Shown piece by piece: positions 1 to 8,895 of a stretch of 30,087 nt of DNA. Numbering within the stretch: position 1 is the stretch's first letter; the number at the start of each line of letters is the position of its first letter. This DNA is from an uncultured Hungatella sp. GTDB lineage: Bacteria > Bacillota > Clostridia > Lachnospirales > Lachnospiraceae. The notes under the pieces are model-generated. The model was not told the DNA's origin. It saw nothing but the letters and a program-made list of their open reading frames with translations, and did no database searches. The translations under genes were made by a program, and so were the position numbers. The DNA lies in assembly GCA_910585645.1 (NCBI GenBank), contig CAJUFP010000057.1:1-30087 (forward strand), given 5' to 3'.

Positions 1-105
1 GAACCCGGACGGGACATCTCTCCTTCTCTGTCTGGCCTCACGACACCCCCGCCCCATTGCTCACTCAACAATATATCAACTTTTTTCCGCGTTCATGATC
101 ACTTT

Positions 106-1698
106 TCACGGAGTCCCCGTCTGTCCACCGGCAGCGTTCTCATCCCCCAACGTATTCCTCCCTCCCAAAGTAATCTCCACATTCCGCTCAACATACTCTC
201 CATTCTCCACAGACTGCACAGTCATATTTACTGTTTCCCCTTCCTGGTAATACTTCAACAGCTGTTGCAAGCTTGCCATAGTCCTTACAGTCTGATCGTC
301 AAATTTCGTGATAATATCTTTTTCCCGCAGATCCGTCTTCGAGGCCGCGCCGCCTTCAATGATCCCGGATACAAAAACTCCCGACGGCATACCCAGCTGT
401 TTCACCATGCTGTCCTCAACCGTAAAGCCCTGGATGCCCAGATAGCCTTCTTTGCCTTCCGCTACCACTTCGCCTCTGGTCCTCTTGGTCATAAGGGAAC
501 TGATGATATCCTCCACTTTAGAGATCGGAATGGCGTATCCGACTCCCTCCACGTCTGTGGATGAATACTTTGCCGCGTTGATGCCGATAACTTCTCCCTT
601 CATATTTAACAGCGCGCCGCCGCTGTTGCCCGGATTAATGGCAGCGTCAGTCTGGAGAAGATTTCTGGTGGTTGAGCCCTGAGTCGTCACTTCCCGGTCC
701 AGAGCGCTGATGTATCCCACGGTTACAGACTGCCCGTGTCCCAGGGCATTGCCGATGGCGATCACTCCCTGGCCCATCTTCAGCTCATCGGAGTTGCCCA
801 GGGTAGCGACGCTGATCTTTCCCAGAGTCTCCGCCGGAATATCTTTCAGAGGAACCGCAATAACCGCCAGATCCAGATCCGCGTCCGTGCCTTTGATCGC
901 CGCGTTGACCGAAGTATTATCAATAAATACCACGGACATGCTGGTGGTATCCTCCACCACATGGTTGTTGGTCACAATAAGAAGCTCCTCGTCATTCTGC
1001 CCCACAATAATACCGGAACCGCTGCTTGGCACCTCGTACGTCTGGGGCAGGCCAAACCAGGCATTGCTCTGATAAACCGTAGTATTGTTAATAGCTACAA
1101 TGGACGGCATGGCATTTTCCACTATGGCAGAAACATCCATGGCCACCGCGTTGCCCACTGACGGAAACACAGATGATGTGCTGGGCATCGTCTCCGCCGA
1201 CGTGACGGGAGCCTGTGTCTCCGCCTGGCTTACCTGCGGGTAGGTTGGTTCTGCCTTAAAAGAATCCGCGATCTTGTTGACCCCCACCATAGTTCCGCCG
1301 GACACCACTCCAAAGAGAAGAGCCGCCGCCGTGATCCCTGCCACCTTGGAAGCCATGCCCCGATGTTTCCCGGACTTCTTCCTGCTGTTATCCGCCCCGG
1401 GATCAGGACTGTTCTGTCCGTTTGCCATCTGGTACCCTGTCACAGCCTGATTCTGCTGATTCTGATATCCTCCAAACGGCTGGCGGTTGTCCATCTGACC
1501 CGGATTGCCGCCGTAGGCTCCCTGCTGACTGTTCTGGTTCATGGGACTGTAAGGCTGCTGTCCATAACCGTCTCTTGGCTGAGAAGGCTCTGAAGAAGGA
1601 GTATCCTTCATAACAAAATTAGGTGTTGTTTCCTCTGCTCTATGGTTATCAGGACTTCCATTGCCGTCAAACCCTTCATTTCTGTTATCTTCGTACAT
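106..1698 (-). CDS. htrA: Membrane-anchored HtrA/DegP-type serine protease with one PDZ domain
   Basis: 530 aa. An envelope quality-control protease, expected to degrade misfolded exported proteins outside the membrane. Residues 1-115 are a Gln/Asn/Pro/Gly-rich cytosolic tail. One membrane segment lies at about 119-141. The S1C protease domain follows, with visible catalytic residues His246 (TNNHVVED), Asp276 (ADLDLAV) and Ser359 (NPGNSGGAL). A PDZ domain occupies about 417-512, and the C-terminus is short and Gly-rich. Domain order and triad match the Gram-positive HtrA/YycK-like family; the long polar tail is typical of clostridial members. The ATG start follows an AAGGAAAGGGG ribosome site with 8-nt spacing. 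It stands alone after the terminator of the polysaccharide cluster and has its own promoter with phased repeats, suggesting stress-responsive control (inference). Confidence 0.95.
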   Translation of the reverse strand: MYEDNRNEGFDGNGSPDNHRAEETTPNFVMKDTPSSEPSQPRDGYGQQPYSPMNQNSQQGAYGGNPGQMDNRQPFGGYQNQQNQAVTGYQMANGQNSPDPGADNSRKKSGKHRGMASKVAGITAAALLFGVVSGGTMVGVNKIADSFKAEPTYPQVSQAETQAPVTSAETMPSTSSVFPSVGNAVAMDVSAIVENAMPSIVAINNTTVYQSNAWFGLPQTYEVPSSGSGIIVGQNDEELLIVTNNHVVEDTTSMSVVFIDNTSVNAAIKGTDADLDLAVIAVPLKDIPAETLGKISVATLGNSDELKMGQGVIAIGNALGHGQSVTVGYISALDREVTTQGSTTRNLLQTDAAINPGNSGGALLNMKGEVIGINAAKYSSTDVEGVGYAIPISKVEDIISSLMTKRTRGEVVAEGKEGYLGIQGFTVEDSMVKQLGMPSGVFVSGIIEGGAASKTDLREKDIITKFDDQTVRTMASLQQLLKYYQEGETVNMTVQSVENGEYVERNVEITLGGRNTLGDENAAGGQTGTP

Positions 1699-1744
1699 AT
1701 GATAATCCCCTTTCCTTATGATTCTCTGTTTTGTTTATGACCAT

Positions 1745-1773
1745 ACTATATCAACGGTTTGTGACGGAAATGT
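1745..1773 (-). promoter_or_regulatory. Candidate promoter of htrA with weak -35
   Basis: Read leftward, TATAGT (1745-1750) lies 47 nt before the htrA start. The hexamer 17 nt further upstream is ACATTT (1768-1773), a poor -35. That hexamer is covered by the direct repeats listed next, as expected of an activator-dependent promoter. Confidence 0.45.
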
Positions 1774-1801
1774 GACGGAATTATAATAAAAATGTGAAAG
1801 G
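1760..1801 (+). promoter_or_regulatory. Phased TGTGA direct repeats, likely response-regulator site
   Basis: TGTGACGGAA occurs at 1760 and again at 1771. A shorter match, TGTGAAAGG, occurs at 1793. The spacings are 11 and 22 nt, that is one and two helical turns. Direct repeats on one DNA face overlapping a weak -35 are the usual binding pattern of OmpR/CssR-type response regulators, and htrA is a CssRS target in Bacillus. The assignment to a particular regulator is inference. Confidence 0.5.
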
Positions 1802-1845
1802 AAAAAATGCTGCTCCGCACGGTTTTCATGCAAAGCAGCATTCTC
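1802..1845 (-). terminator. Rho-independent terminator of the polysaccharide/LCP genes
   Basis: The arms AATGCTGCT (1806-1814) and AGCAGCATT (1834-1842) pair perfectly. Read leftward, the stem is followed by a run of T, as expected at the end of the LCP gene, which stops at 1861. Confidence 0.8.
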
Positions 1846-1860
1846 TTAAGTTCCTGGTCT

Positions 1861-4092
1861 TTATCGCTGTCCCGGCTCCTGGATCTCCGAACCCTCATTT
1901 GCGTTCGCTCCCACAGGGCCGGCCGGTCCCTGATTATTATTATTATCAGGGATATTCATCCCCGGGCCAACTTCCGTCGCGGCGTCGTTGCCGCCTCTTG
2001 GATCAGAGGTCCCACTGTCGCCCGGACTGATCACGCCGTTGCCTCCCGGTGTCACCGCGCCGTCTCCATTGCCCCCAGGCGTCACCGGAGTATTGCTGTT
2101 TCCTCCCGGGTCCACACTTGTACCCGGCCCGGTTCCATCGCCATTGCCTGTGCCCGGCTGCTGTGAAGCAGGCCCATCCGGACCGTTCGCTCCTCCCGGC
2201 CCCAGGCCATTTCCGCCCGGGGTGCTATTGCCTGTACCGCCCGGACCGTTAGTTTCACCCGGCTGAACCGGTCTGTTGATTCCAGGATTATTGGCATTAG
2301 GGTAACCCGGTTCCTCCTCAGGCCAGTCATCGATAGGCGCGTCAATCAGATCCCCGTTCTCATCGGTCTCTCCTGGCTGGAACCCGATGATATTGCCATT
2401 AGAATCCGTCTCCCACGGAAGTGAAAGATCGTCCTCATTGTCGTCATCCTCATTGGCCTCCGCCGTAGTCTCCTTTTCCTTCACAGCCGCTTTCGTGGTC
2501 TCATCAGGCACATAGCCGTCGGTGCTGAGAGCGCTCCCCTTAAAAGGCGTCCCCTCCTTGTACATACCGCTGTCCGCGGCGATCTTGCTGCTGATCTGCT
2601 TAACCTGCTCCGTGGTCTCATAATCCTCATCCCCAAACAAAAACGTGTGAAGCTGTTTTACATTGGATTCCAGAGTCTGGGGGATCACGCAGTCTCCTTT
2701 TTTCGGTATATTCACATTGCCCTTGGCAAAGGGGAAACCGGCAGTTTCGCCGATATGATATTTGGTGATGCCAAGAGCCATGGTGGTCATATCAGCAAAG
2801 GTAATGTTGGTACTCACATTTGGCAAAACTACTACTAAAATATTGTTCAGCACAGAGTAATCGGCCTGCTTCGCCTTGGCAAAAGCCAGTTCGATGATCT
2901 TTCTCTGCCGCTCGGTCCTGGCATAATCTGTATCCATAAGACGCAGACGCCCGTAGGCCACAGCCTGCACGCCGTCTAGGTGCTGCATCCCCGGCCCTTT
3001 CAGCTGGTGGGAACCAATGTTCGTAGCCTTCACTGTCTCCGTGATAAACCCATTGATAAATTTAAACTCGGACTTGGTGATCTCCACATCCACGCCACCT
3101 AAGATATTGATCCCCTCAGCCACCGCCTTCCAGCTGAAGGTGATATACTCCGTGATATTCAGATCCAGGTTCTTATTCAGGGCCTTCAACGCCTGCTGTG
3201 GACCTCCGTTTGTATAGGCGGCGTTGATCTTTCTATAAGAACCCTCATCATTAATATTCAGATACGTATCCCTGTACACGGAAGCCAGCTTGATCTCTCC
3301 GGTATCCTCATTGATACAGCAGATAATGATAACATCCGATTGACATCCCGCGCCCACGTTGCTGTCGCGGCTGTCCACGCCGAAAACGGCGATCATTCGG
3401 TATCCCTTCATCTTCTTGATGGTATCAAGGGAAATCTCGTTATTCCCTACCTCCTGAGGATCAAACTCTTCCCTCTGGATCATAGTAAGCCGCCTGGCAA
3501 AATAGCCATACGTAAAAATAAACAGCAGGGCAAAACACTCGGCTATGATCATGGTAATGACCCGGCGCCTGAATTTTTTCTGCTTCGCCTTCTGGATCTT
3601 GGCCTGAGCCACCTTTCCTCTTACATTCTCCCCCGGAGGAGGCGTGGTCCCCGCCCTTCTGCCGCTGCCGCCGGCCCCTGCCGTCCCTCTCTGGGCCCTG
3701 GCCTCTCCCCCTGCTGCTGCAGCCCTTGCCCCCTGGGACCGTCCTGCGGCGGACGCTCTGACACTGCCCTGGTCAAGTCCGGCCGCCGTCTCCTGTCTGG
3801 CCGCTCTCACCCGTCCGGTCTGTGTCTGCGGCGGATACACCCGCCCTGTGGCTCCTGGCGGCATCACCACTCTTTCGGTGTTCCCGGCCCCTCCGCGAGC
3901 TCCTCTTTCGTCTTCTCTCCTGTACGTCTGGGAACTTCCGCCGCGGCCCGGCGCCGGACGCCTTGCCCCCGGAGGAGAAGGTCTTCCCTGCATATCGCCT
4001 CTCTGGCCATACTGCATACCGTCCCTCATGGAAGGATCTCTCCTTCTCATGTCAGCCCTTTGCCCAAACTCATTATCATGCTCATAGTCCAT
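1861..4092 (-). CDS. LytR-CpsA-Psr (LCP) family wall-polymer ligase with long disordered tails
   Basis: 743 aa. LCP enzymes transfer lipid-linked glycans (teichoic acids, capsule) onto peptidoglycan outside the membrane. Residues 1-170 are an Arg/Gly/Pro-rich cytosolic tail. A membrane helix lies at about 178-198. The LCP domain spans about 225-450 and shows the expected polar and Arg residues: GVDSRD (238-243), SVYRDT (271-276) and the Arg-rich TDYARTERQRK (388-398). Residues about 540-743 form an acidic, then Pro/Gly/Asn-rich, low-complexity extracellular tail; typical family members are 300-450 aa, so both tails are extra. ATG is preceded by GAGGT. It lies 29 nt after the sugar-phosphate transferase gene, which fits a role in attaching the product of this cluster to the wall (inference). 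Confidence 0.92.
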   Translation of the reverse strand: MDYEHDNEFGQRADMRRRDPSMRDGMQYGQRGDMQGRPSPPGARRPAPGRGGSSQTYRREDERGARGGAGNTERVVMPPGATGRVYPPQTQTGRVRAARQETAAGLDQGSVRASAAGRSQGARAAAAGGEARAQRGTAGAGGSGRRAGTTPPPGENVRGKVAQAKIQKAKQKKFRRRVITMIIAECFALLFIFTYGYFARRLTMIQREEFDPQEVGNNEISLDTIKKMKGYRMIAVFGVDSRDSNVGAGCQSDVIIICCINEDTGEIKLASVYRDTYLNINDEGSYRKINAAYTNGGPQQALKALNKNLDLNITEYITFSWKAVAEGINILGGVDVEITKSEFKFINGFITETVKATNIGSHQLKGPGMQHLDGVQAVAYGRLRLMDTDYARTERQRKIIELAFAKAKQADYSVLNNILVVVLPNVSTNITFADMTTMALGITKYHIGETAGFPFAKGNVNIPKKGDCVIPQTLESNVKQLHTFLFGDEDYETTEQVKQISSKIAADSGMYKEGTPFKGSALSTDGYVPDETTKAAVKEKETTAEANEDDDNEDDLSLPWETDSNGNIIGFQPGETDENGDLIDAPIDDWPEEEPGYPNANNPGINRPVQPGETNGPGGTGNSTPGGNGLGPGGANGPDGPASQQPGTGNGDGTGPGTSVDPGGNSNTPVTPGGNGDGAVTPGGNGVISPGDSGTSDPRGGNDAATEVGPGMNIPDNNNNQGPAGPVGANANEGSEIQEPGQR

Positions 4093-4121
4093 GCATATAA
4101 CCTCGTCTTACCATGCCTTTG

Positions 4122-5540
4122 TCAGTAGGCATTTTTATTGATAAACCCTTTAAAAAACGTCAGGAACAGAATCTTAAAATCCAGTCCCAGGGTCCAGTTT
4201 TCAATATAATATAAGTCGTGCTCAATCCTTTTGGTGATGGAAGTGTCCCCCCGATACCCGTTGACCTGGGCCCACCCTGTCATTCCGGGGCGAACCTGGT
4301 GCTTGATCATGTATCTTGGGATCTCCTCCTTAAACTTGTCCACAAAAAACGGACGCTCCGGCCTGGGACCTACCAGGCTCATATCCCCCATAAGCACATT
4401 AAACAGCTGGGGCATCTCGTCTATGCTGGTCTTTCGGATAAACCTGCCGATAGGCGTCACCCGCGAATCATTTGGAGTGGTCCACCTGCTTTTCTCCGCC
4501 GCCGGAGCCTGCACCTCCATAGAGCGGAACTTGTACATCTTAAAAGGCCGGTTGTGCAACCCCACCCGCTCCTGGCAGTAGATCAGGGGGCCCGGGGACG
4601 TCAGCTTGATGATCACAGCCGCAGCCAGCATGATCGGAGAAAATAATGTAATGGCCACCACCGCGCCAAACACATCTACCATCCGCTTGACAGACTTATT
4701 AAACAGACTGTTCAGCGGAACATGGCGGATGTTTATGACCGGAAGCCCCTCCAGATCCTCCGTGTACGGCCTGGTAGGAATCATATTGTTATAGTCCGGG
4801 ATAAACTTGGTGTGAACCCCCGATTTCTCACAGGACGCCACGATGTCCTCCAGCCTGGCATACTCTTTCAGGCCCAGGGTGATGGCGATCTCGTCCAGCT
4901 GGTTTAACTCCAGGATCGAATCCAGCTCCGAGATCTTGCCAAGGATCTTGGCCTTTCGGTATTCCTTGCCCACGGGAACATGATCGTCTAAGATCCCGTA
5001 GATCTGGTATCCCCACTCCGCGTTCTGCCGCACCCTGTCGATAAATCCCTCCGCTGCCCGGCTGTAGCCGATAAGCAGAATATGTTTCTGATTGTACCCC
5101 TTTCCCCGCATGGAATGAAGGATCTGACGGATCAGATTTCGCTCCACCGTCTCCACCACAACATTGACTGCAAAAAAATAGAACAGCATCCTTGTGGAAA
5201 ATTCACGGAAATAAGGGTTCTTTTTCAACAGCAAAAACAACATGGAAATGATCAGAAGCCCGGCCACGTTGGCCTTGCAGATATTGGCAAACTCATATCT
5301 GCGCCTCTGTACCCTCTTTGGCGTGTACAGCTGGAAAAACGTATACAAAACCAGATACAGCGGAACAATAAGGACCAAAACGCCAAAGTAAACCTGAGGC
5401 GGCAAGATCCCCGTACCGGGATTAAACCACAGATTGCCCAGGTACAAACACAACCATGCCAGGGTGTAGGACAAAACGATCATCATCCCGTCCAGCACCA
5501 CATGGAGGCCATTTAGCTTTTTCTGATTATTTTTTATCAT
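4122..5540 (-). CDS. Polyprenyl-phosphate sugar-1-phosphate transferase (WcaJ/WbaP-like)
   Basis: 472 aa. Starts the lipid-linked repeat unit by moving a sugar-1-phosphate from a nucleotide sugar to undecaprenyl phosphate at the inner face of the membrane. The layout is that of the long family form: membrane segments at about 11-35, 50-72, 88-106 and 115-140; a Rossmann-like CoA-binding-type region from about 150 to 270; a hydrophobic re-entrant segment at about 285-310; then the bacterial sugar transferase domain with SPGPLIYCQERVG, the catalytic Asp-Glu pair 374-375 (TSIDEMPQ), GPRP (391-394) and RPGMTGW. The substrate sugar (glucose, galactose or other) cannot be read from the sequence. 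AAGGTGA precedes the ATG with 6-nt spacing. Confidence 0.93.
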   Translation of the reverse strand: MIKNNQKKLNGLHVVLDGMMIVLSYTLAWLCLYLGNLWFNPGTGILPPQVYFGVLVLIVPLYLVLYTFFQLYTPKRVQRRRYEFANICKANVAGLLIISMLFLLLKKNPYFREFSTRMLFYFFAVNVVVETVERNLIRQILHSMRGKGYNQKHILLIGYSRAAEGFIDRVRQNAEWGYQIYGILDDHVPVGKEYRKAKILGKISELDSILELNQLDEIAITLGLKEYARLEDIVASCEKSGVHTKFIPDYNNMIPTRPYTEDLEGLPVINIRHVPLNSLFNKSVKRMVDVFGAVVAITLFSPIMLAAAVIIKLTSPGPLIYCQERVGLHNRPFKMYKFRSMEVQAPAAEKSRWTTPNDSRVTPIGRFIRKTSIDEMPQLFNVLMGDMSLVGPRPERPFFVDKFKEEIPRYMIKHQVRPGMTGWAQVNGYRGDTSITKRIEHDLYYIENWTLGLDFKILFLTFFKGFINKNAY

Positions 5541-5581
5541 GATTTTTCACCTTAGTATTAATGTGTTGCCATATCCCATAC

Positions 5582-5636
5582 ATTATACATGAAAAACCTG
5601 ATGGTAATATTAAATTTCTCTTAAAATATGAGAAAT
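5582..5636 (-). promoter_or_regulatory. Possible internal promoter and hairpin before the sugar-phosphate transferase
   Basis: The 130-nt gap 5541-5670 is the longest within the cluster and is AT-rich. Read leftward it holds a hairpin (ATTTCTC at 5614-5620 with GAGAAAT at 5630-5636) and then TATAAT at 5582-5587. No good -35 lies at 17-18 nt. This could be an attenuator or a second promoter; evidence is moderate. Confidence 0.4.
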
Positions 5637-5670
5637 GTTTTCCTTTCCTGAGCAATACAGCCAGTATCGA

Positions 5671-6669
5671 TCAGGCATTACGGTCCTTTATGAGAAATTT
5701 TCGCCTGGAAAACTCCCAGATATACACTGCCATCCCTGCCAAAAGTTCCCACTGGATCGCCAGATAGTTGGTAAGGTGGCTCCGGTTAAAGGCCACTTTC
5801 TGACAGCTTCTCATGGTGGCAAAGCCTTCCTTCACCCCTTCGGCATACGCCTTCTCAAATCCAATCCCCTTAAAAAATCCGTACTTCACCCCTATGCCCG
5901 CTGCCAGGAAAAGGGCGTTGAGCCCAAGCTGAAGCCATGGCATATTTTTATAATTCAGATAAATATTATTCCTCGCCGCCAGCTTTACCTTAAACTCATT
6001 GTACTTGGAGCCGCTGGTTCCGCTTCCCACATGGTAAACCACTGCTGTGGGACAGTACAGATTGTGGTAGCCAAAGATCTTGGCCCGCCAGCACACGTCG
6101 ATATCCTCCAGATAGCAAAAATGCTTCTCGTCAAAATACCCGATGGTCTCAAAGACCTTCCGCCGGTAGATGGCCGCCCCGGCGCAGGCGGAGAACACCT
6201 GACAGGGCCGGTTGTAGCCTGCGCTGCTCTGGCCCACGCCCCTCTGGTAAGCCCATCCCACCACAGAATACATATCCCCTGCGTCGTCCATCAGATCCCG
6301 GTTGTAAAACTGTATCATCTTGCTGCTGACGGCAAAGATCCTCTTAGAGCGCCGGACGGATCTTAACAGTTCCCCGACAAACTCCGGCTCCGGCTCTGTG
6401 TCATTGTTTAAAAGGAGTACATAGGGGGTCTTCGCCTGCCGGATACCCACATTGACCGCCCCGGAAAACCCTGTGTTCTCCTTCAGACAGATGGCGGCAA
6501 TCCCTCTCTCCTTCAGCCATTCCACGCTGTCGTCCGTGGAACCGTTGTCCACCACCAGGATCTCAAACTCCCGGCATGTCTGTCTTTCCAGCGCTGCCAG
6601 GCAAGGCTCCAAAAAGGCCCTGCCATTATAATTCGGAATGATAACCGTTACTGCTGCCTGTCCGGTCAT
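5671..6669 (-). CDS. Family 2 glycosyltransferase, rhamnosyltransferase-like
   Basis: 332 aa. A GT-A-fold inverting transferase expected to add one sugar to the growing lipid-linked glycan on the cytosolic face. The N-terminus has the GT2 signature VTVIIPNYNG (7-16) and DNGSTDD (41-47). The metal-binding region is LLLNNDTEP (85-93), and the acceptor-side motif YLEDIDVCWRA falls near residues 190-200. One hydrophobic stretch at about 262-285 may anchor it to the membrane. The motif set is closest to WbbL/rhamnosyltransferase-like GT2 members; donor sugar unknown. ATG follows GGGAGGA. It starts 15 nt after the end of the double-domain GT gene. Confidence 0.88.
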   Translation of the reverse strand: MTGQAAVTVIIPNYNGRAFLEPCLAALERQTCREFEILVVDNGSTDDSVEWLKERGIAAICLKENTGFSGAVNVGIRQAKTPYVLLLNNDTEPEPEFVGELLRSVRRSKRIFAVSSKMIQFYNRDLMDDAGDMYSVVGWAYQRGVGQSSAGYNRPCQVFSACAGAAIYRRKVFETIGYFDEKHFCYLEDIDVCWRAKIFGYHNLYCPTAVVYHVGSGTSGSKYNEFKVKLAARNNIYLNYKNMPWLQLGLNALFLAAGIGVKYGFFKGIGFEKAYAEGVKEGFATMRSCQKVAFNRSHLTNYLAIQWELLAGMAVYIWEFSRRKFLIKDRNA

Positions 6670-6684
6670 ATACAGTTCCTCCCT

Positions 6685-8895
6685 CTACTCATTCATCAAT
6701 GCTTTGATCGCCCCATCCAGCTCATAGGGTTCTCCGATCCCTTCCTTCTTCAGGTCCCGCAGAGCAAAATTAGACTTGCGCAGCGTCAGGTTCGGATTGT
6801 AATACGGGTCGCCGTCCCTTAAGATATCCGGCCATCTCCTGGCAAATTTAGCTACCTCCCGGTTAAACCGCGCCACCTTTTCCGGAGTGTCCTCCAGCCC
6901 CCGGGACTTAGACTCATAGTGATAGAGAACCGCGTAAGGGGCATACACCACCAGCTTTCCCAGGCTTCTGACCTTCATGCAGTAATCAATATCATTAAAA
7001 GCCACTGCCAGTTCCTCCGTAAAGCCGCCTACCTGGTCAAACACCTCTTTTTTGCTCATCATGCAGGCAGCCGTCACCGCGCTGTAATCCTGTGTACACA
7101 TGGCCCTGTGAAAATAACTGTTCTCCGCCTTGTGAAGCCCGATAAAGGTGTGGCCCGCAATGCCCCCAAAGCCTACCACCACCCCCGCGTGCTGGATGGT
7201 GTCATCCTGGTACAAAAGCCTGGCTCCCACAGCTCCCACATCCTCCCTCTGGCAAAGGCCCAGCATCTCCTCAATAAAGTTTTCCGCGATCAACTCCGTG
7301 TCATTGTTGAGGAACAGAAGATACTCTCCCGCCGCGTATTTCACTCCAAAATTATTGATGGCCGAAAAGTTAAACTCCCGCTCCCATGTAACCACCCGCA
7401 CCTGGGGAAACTCCTTCTGAATCGCCTCATAGTAGGCAAAGGTCTCCTTCTTTACGCTGTTATTCTCCACCACCACAAACTCTACATTTTTGTAAGTTCC
7501 CCTGGTAAGTATGGCCCGCATACACAGATCCAGGTCCTGATGATGGTCTTTATTGGGGATGATAATGGAAACCTTTGGGTTGCCCCGGATCTTGAAAATG
7601 GTGTGGTAGATCCCGTAATCCACCCCCATCTCCACCTTCTCGGCCTCGATCCCCACCCGGCGGTAATGCTCCATGATCGCTCTGGAACCGGCCTCAAAGG
7701 CATACAGCTTGCTCTGAGGATTGCTGGCCGTCGAATCCTGGTGGCACCGCCAATGGTACAGCACCTTGGGAATATGCCACACTCCTTTTGCCGCCTCTGT
7801 ACACCGGAAGATAAAATCATAATCCTGGGCTCCGTCAAACTCCTTTCGCAGCCCTCCCACCTTGTCCACCAGCTCCTTCTTCACCACAAACTGATGGCAG
7901 ATATAATTCACGCTGGTCAGAAGATCCGGGTTAAAATCCGGCTTAAAATGGGGGTCAAACAGCGCTCCCCCGTCCATATCCATCTTGTCCTCATCTGAGT
8001 AGAAGACCTGACACTCCGGATGTTCGCGGATCGCTTTGGCGCACTCATACAGGGCATTCTCCGTCATGGCGTCGTCGTGGTCCGCCAGGACAATATAATC
8101 TCCTTTGGCCATGGCAATGGCGGCGTTGGTGTTAATGGAGATCCCTCCGTTTTTGTCCAGCTTTTCATACCGGACGCGGGGATCCCTGTCCACATACTTC
8201 TTTACCGTCCGAAAGACTCCGGCGCCCTCCGGGCTCCCGTCCGCCATGCACAGCTCCCAGTTTGTGTAGGTCTGGGCCTGAATGGAATCCAACATCTCCC
8301 GCAGATACCGCTCCGGAGTCTTATATAGCGGCATGACAATGGAAAACTTCGGCCCGTCCTCCCATGTCTCCTTCCTCTGCCGCTCTAACTCCTCTTCGGC
8401 GGGTTTTGTCAGGGAGTACCACTCCCCGTAATCGTAGTCATTGTCCAGCCCCTGGATCTTGTGAACCGACTTCACAAACAGCGCCCGCAGGCCGTTTTCC
8501 TTCCAAAAATCCATGGCCACCCGGACCGTCTCCATGTTCATCAGATCCTTGATCTTCTGCATCCGCTTGTGGGCCACGCTGGCCCTTTTTTTGATCAAAA
8601 CCTCATTATATTTTATCCGCGTCTTTCTGTTGTCGCATTGGATCACCAGATAATAATCCTTTCCCCGCTCATAGGGAAACTGGATATCAAACCCAAAATC
8701 CCGGTCATACACCTGGCCGTAATAGATCTGGCTCACATCATCCCGCCTGGTGGAAACGTATTGAAACGGAACCTGGTGGTGATCCTTATCCTCCACCCGG
8801 AAGGCCGGCTGGGACCCTGGCGTTTTCCCGATGACCCAGCCGTTTAACTGGATGGAATTTTCCCTGATGCGGACCACATCCACATTATGTTTCAT
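6685..8895 (-). CDS. Double-headed family 2 glycosyltransferase
   Basis: 736 aa from the chosen start. Two complete GT2 domains follow an N-terminal region of about 170 residues that looks like a beta-rich accessory domain. The first GT2 domain has FSIVMPLY (about 184), LADHDDA (about 270) and YSDED (about 299). The second has VSIIIPNKD (about 442), FLNNDTEL (about 528) and NDIDYCMKV (about 634). Tandem GT2 enzymes often build two linkages or one alternating linkage, as in rhamnan-type polymers. The ATG at 8895 is chosen because a GAGGAGG ribosome site lies 8 nt before it; a longer in-frame form from 8934 lacks one and would overlap the upstream gene by 50 nt. With this start the overlap is 11 nt, indicating coupled translation. 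Confidence 0.9.
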   Translation of the reverse strand: MKHNVDVVRIRENSIQLNGWVIGKTPGSQPAFRVEDKDHHQVPFQYVSTRRDDVSQIYYGQVYDRDFGFDIQFPYERGKDYYLVIQCDNRKTRIKYNEVLIKKRASVAHKRMQKIKDLMNMETVRVAMDFWKENGLRALFVKSVHKIQGLDNDYDYGEWYSLTKPAEEELERQRKETWEDGPKFSIVMPLYKTPERYLREMLDSIQAQTYTNWELCMADGSPEGAGVFRTVKKYVDRDPRVRYEKLDKNGGISINTNAAIAMAKGDYIVLADHDDAMTENALYECAKAIREHPECQVFYSDEDKMDMDGGALFDPHFKPDFNPDLLTSVNYICHQFVVKKELVDKVGGLRKEFDGAQDYDFIFRCTEAAKGVWHIPKVLYHWRCHQDSTASNPQSKLYAFEAGSRAIMEHYRRVGIEAEKVEMGVDYGIYHTIFKIRGNPKVSIIIPNKDHHQDLDLCMRAILTRGTYKNVEFVVVENNSVKKETFAYYEAIQKEFPQVRVVTWEREFNFSAINNFGVKYAAGEYLLFLNNDTELIAENFIEEMLGLCQREDVGAVGARLLYQDDTIQHAGVVVGFGGIAGHTFIGLHKAENSYFHRAMCTQDYSAVTAACMMSKKEVFDQVGGFTEELAVAFNDIDYCMKVRSLGKLVVYAPYAVLYHYESKSRGLEDTPEKVARFNREVAKFARRWPDILRDGDPYYNPNLTLRKSNFALRDLKKEGIGEPYELDGAIKALMNE

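Noticed and set aside
1988..2266. Open frames with Pro-rich products opposite the LCP gene
   Set aside because: They mirror the Pro/Gly/Asn low-complexity tail of the LCP gene; no ribosome sites, and product composition is that of an antisense shadow.
3340..4128. A 262-codon rightward frame opposite the N-terminus of the LCP gene
   Set aside because: Cys/Arg/Pro/Ser-rich nonsense-type protein caused by the GC-rich tail codons on the other strand.
6919..7998. A 359-codon rightward frame opposite the tandem GT2
   Set aside because: No ribosome site and no recognisable domain; the opposite strand has clear GT2 motifs.
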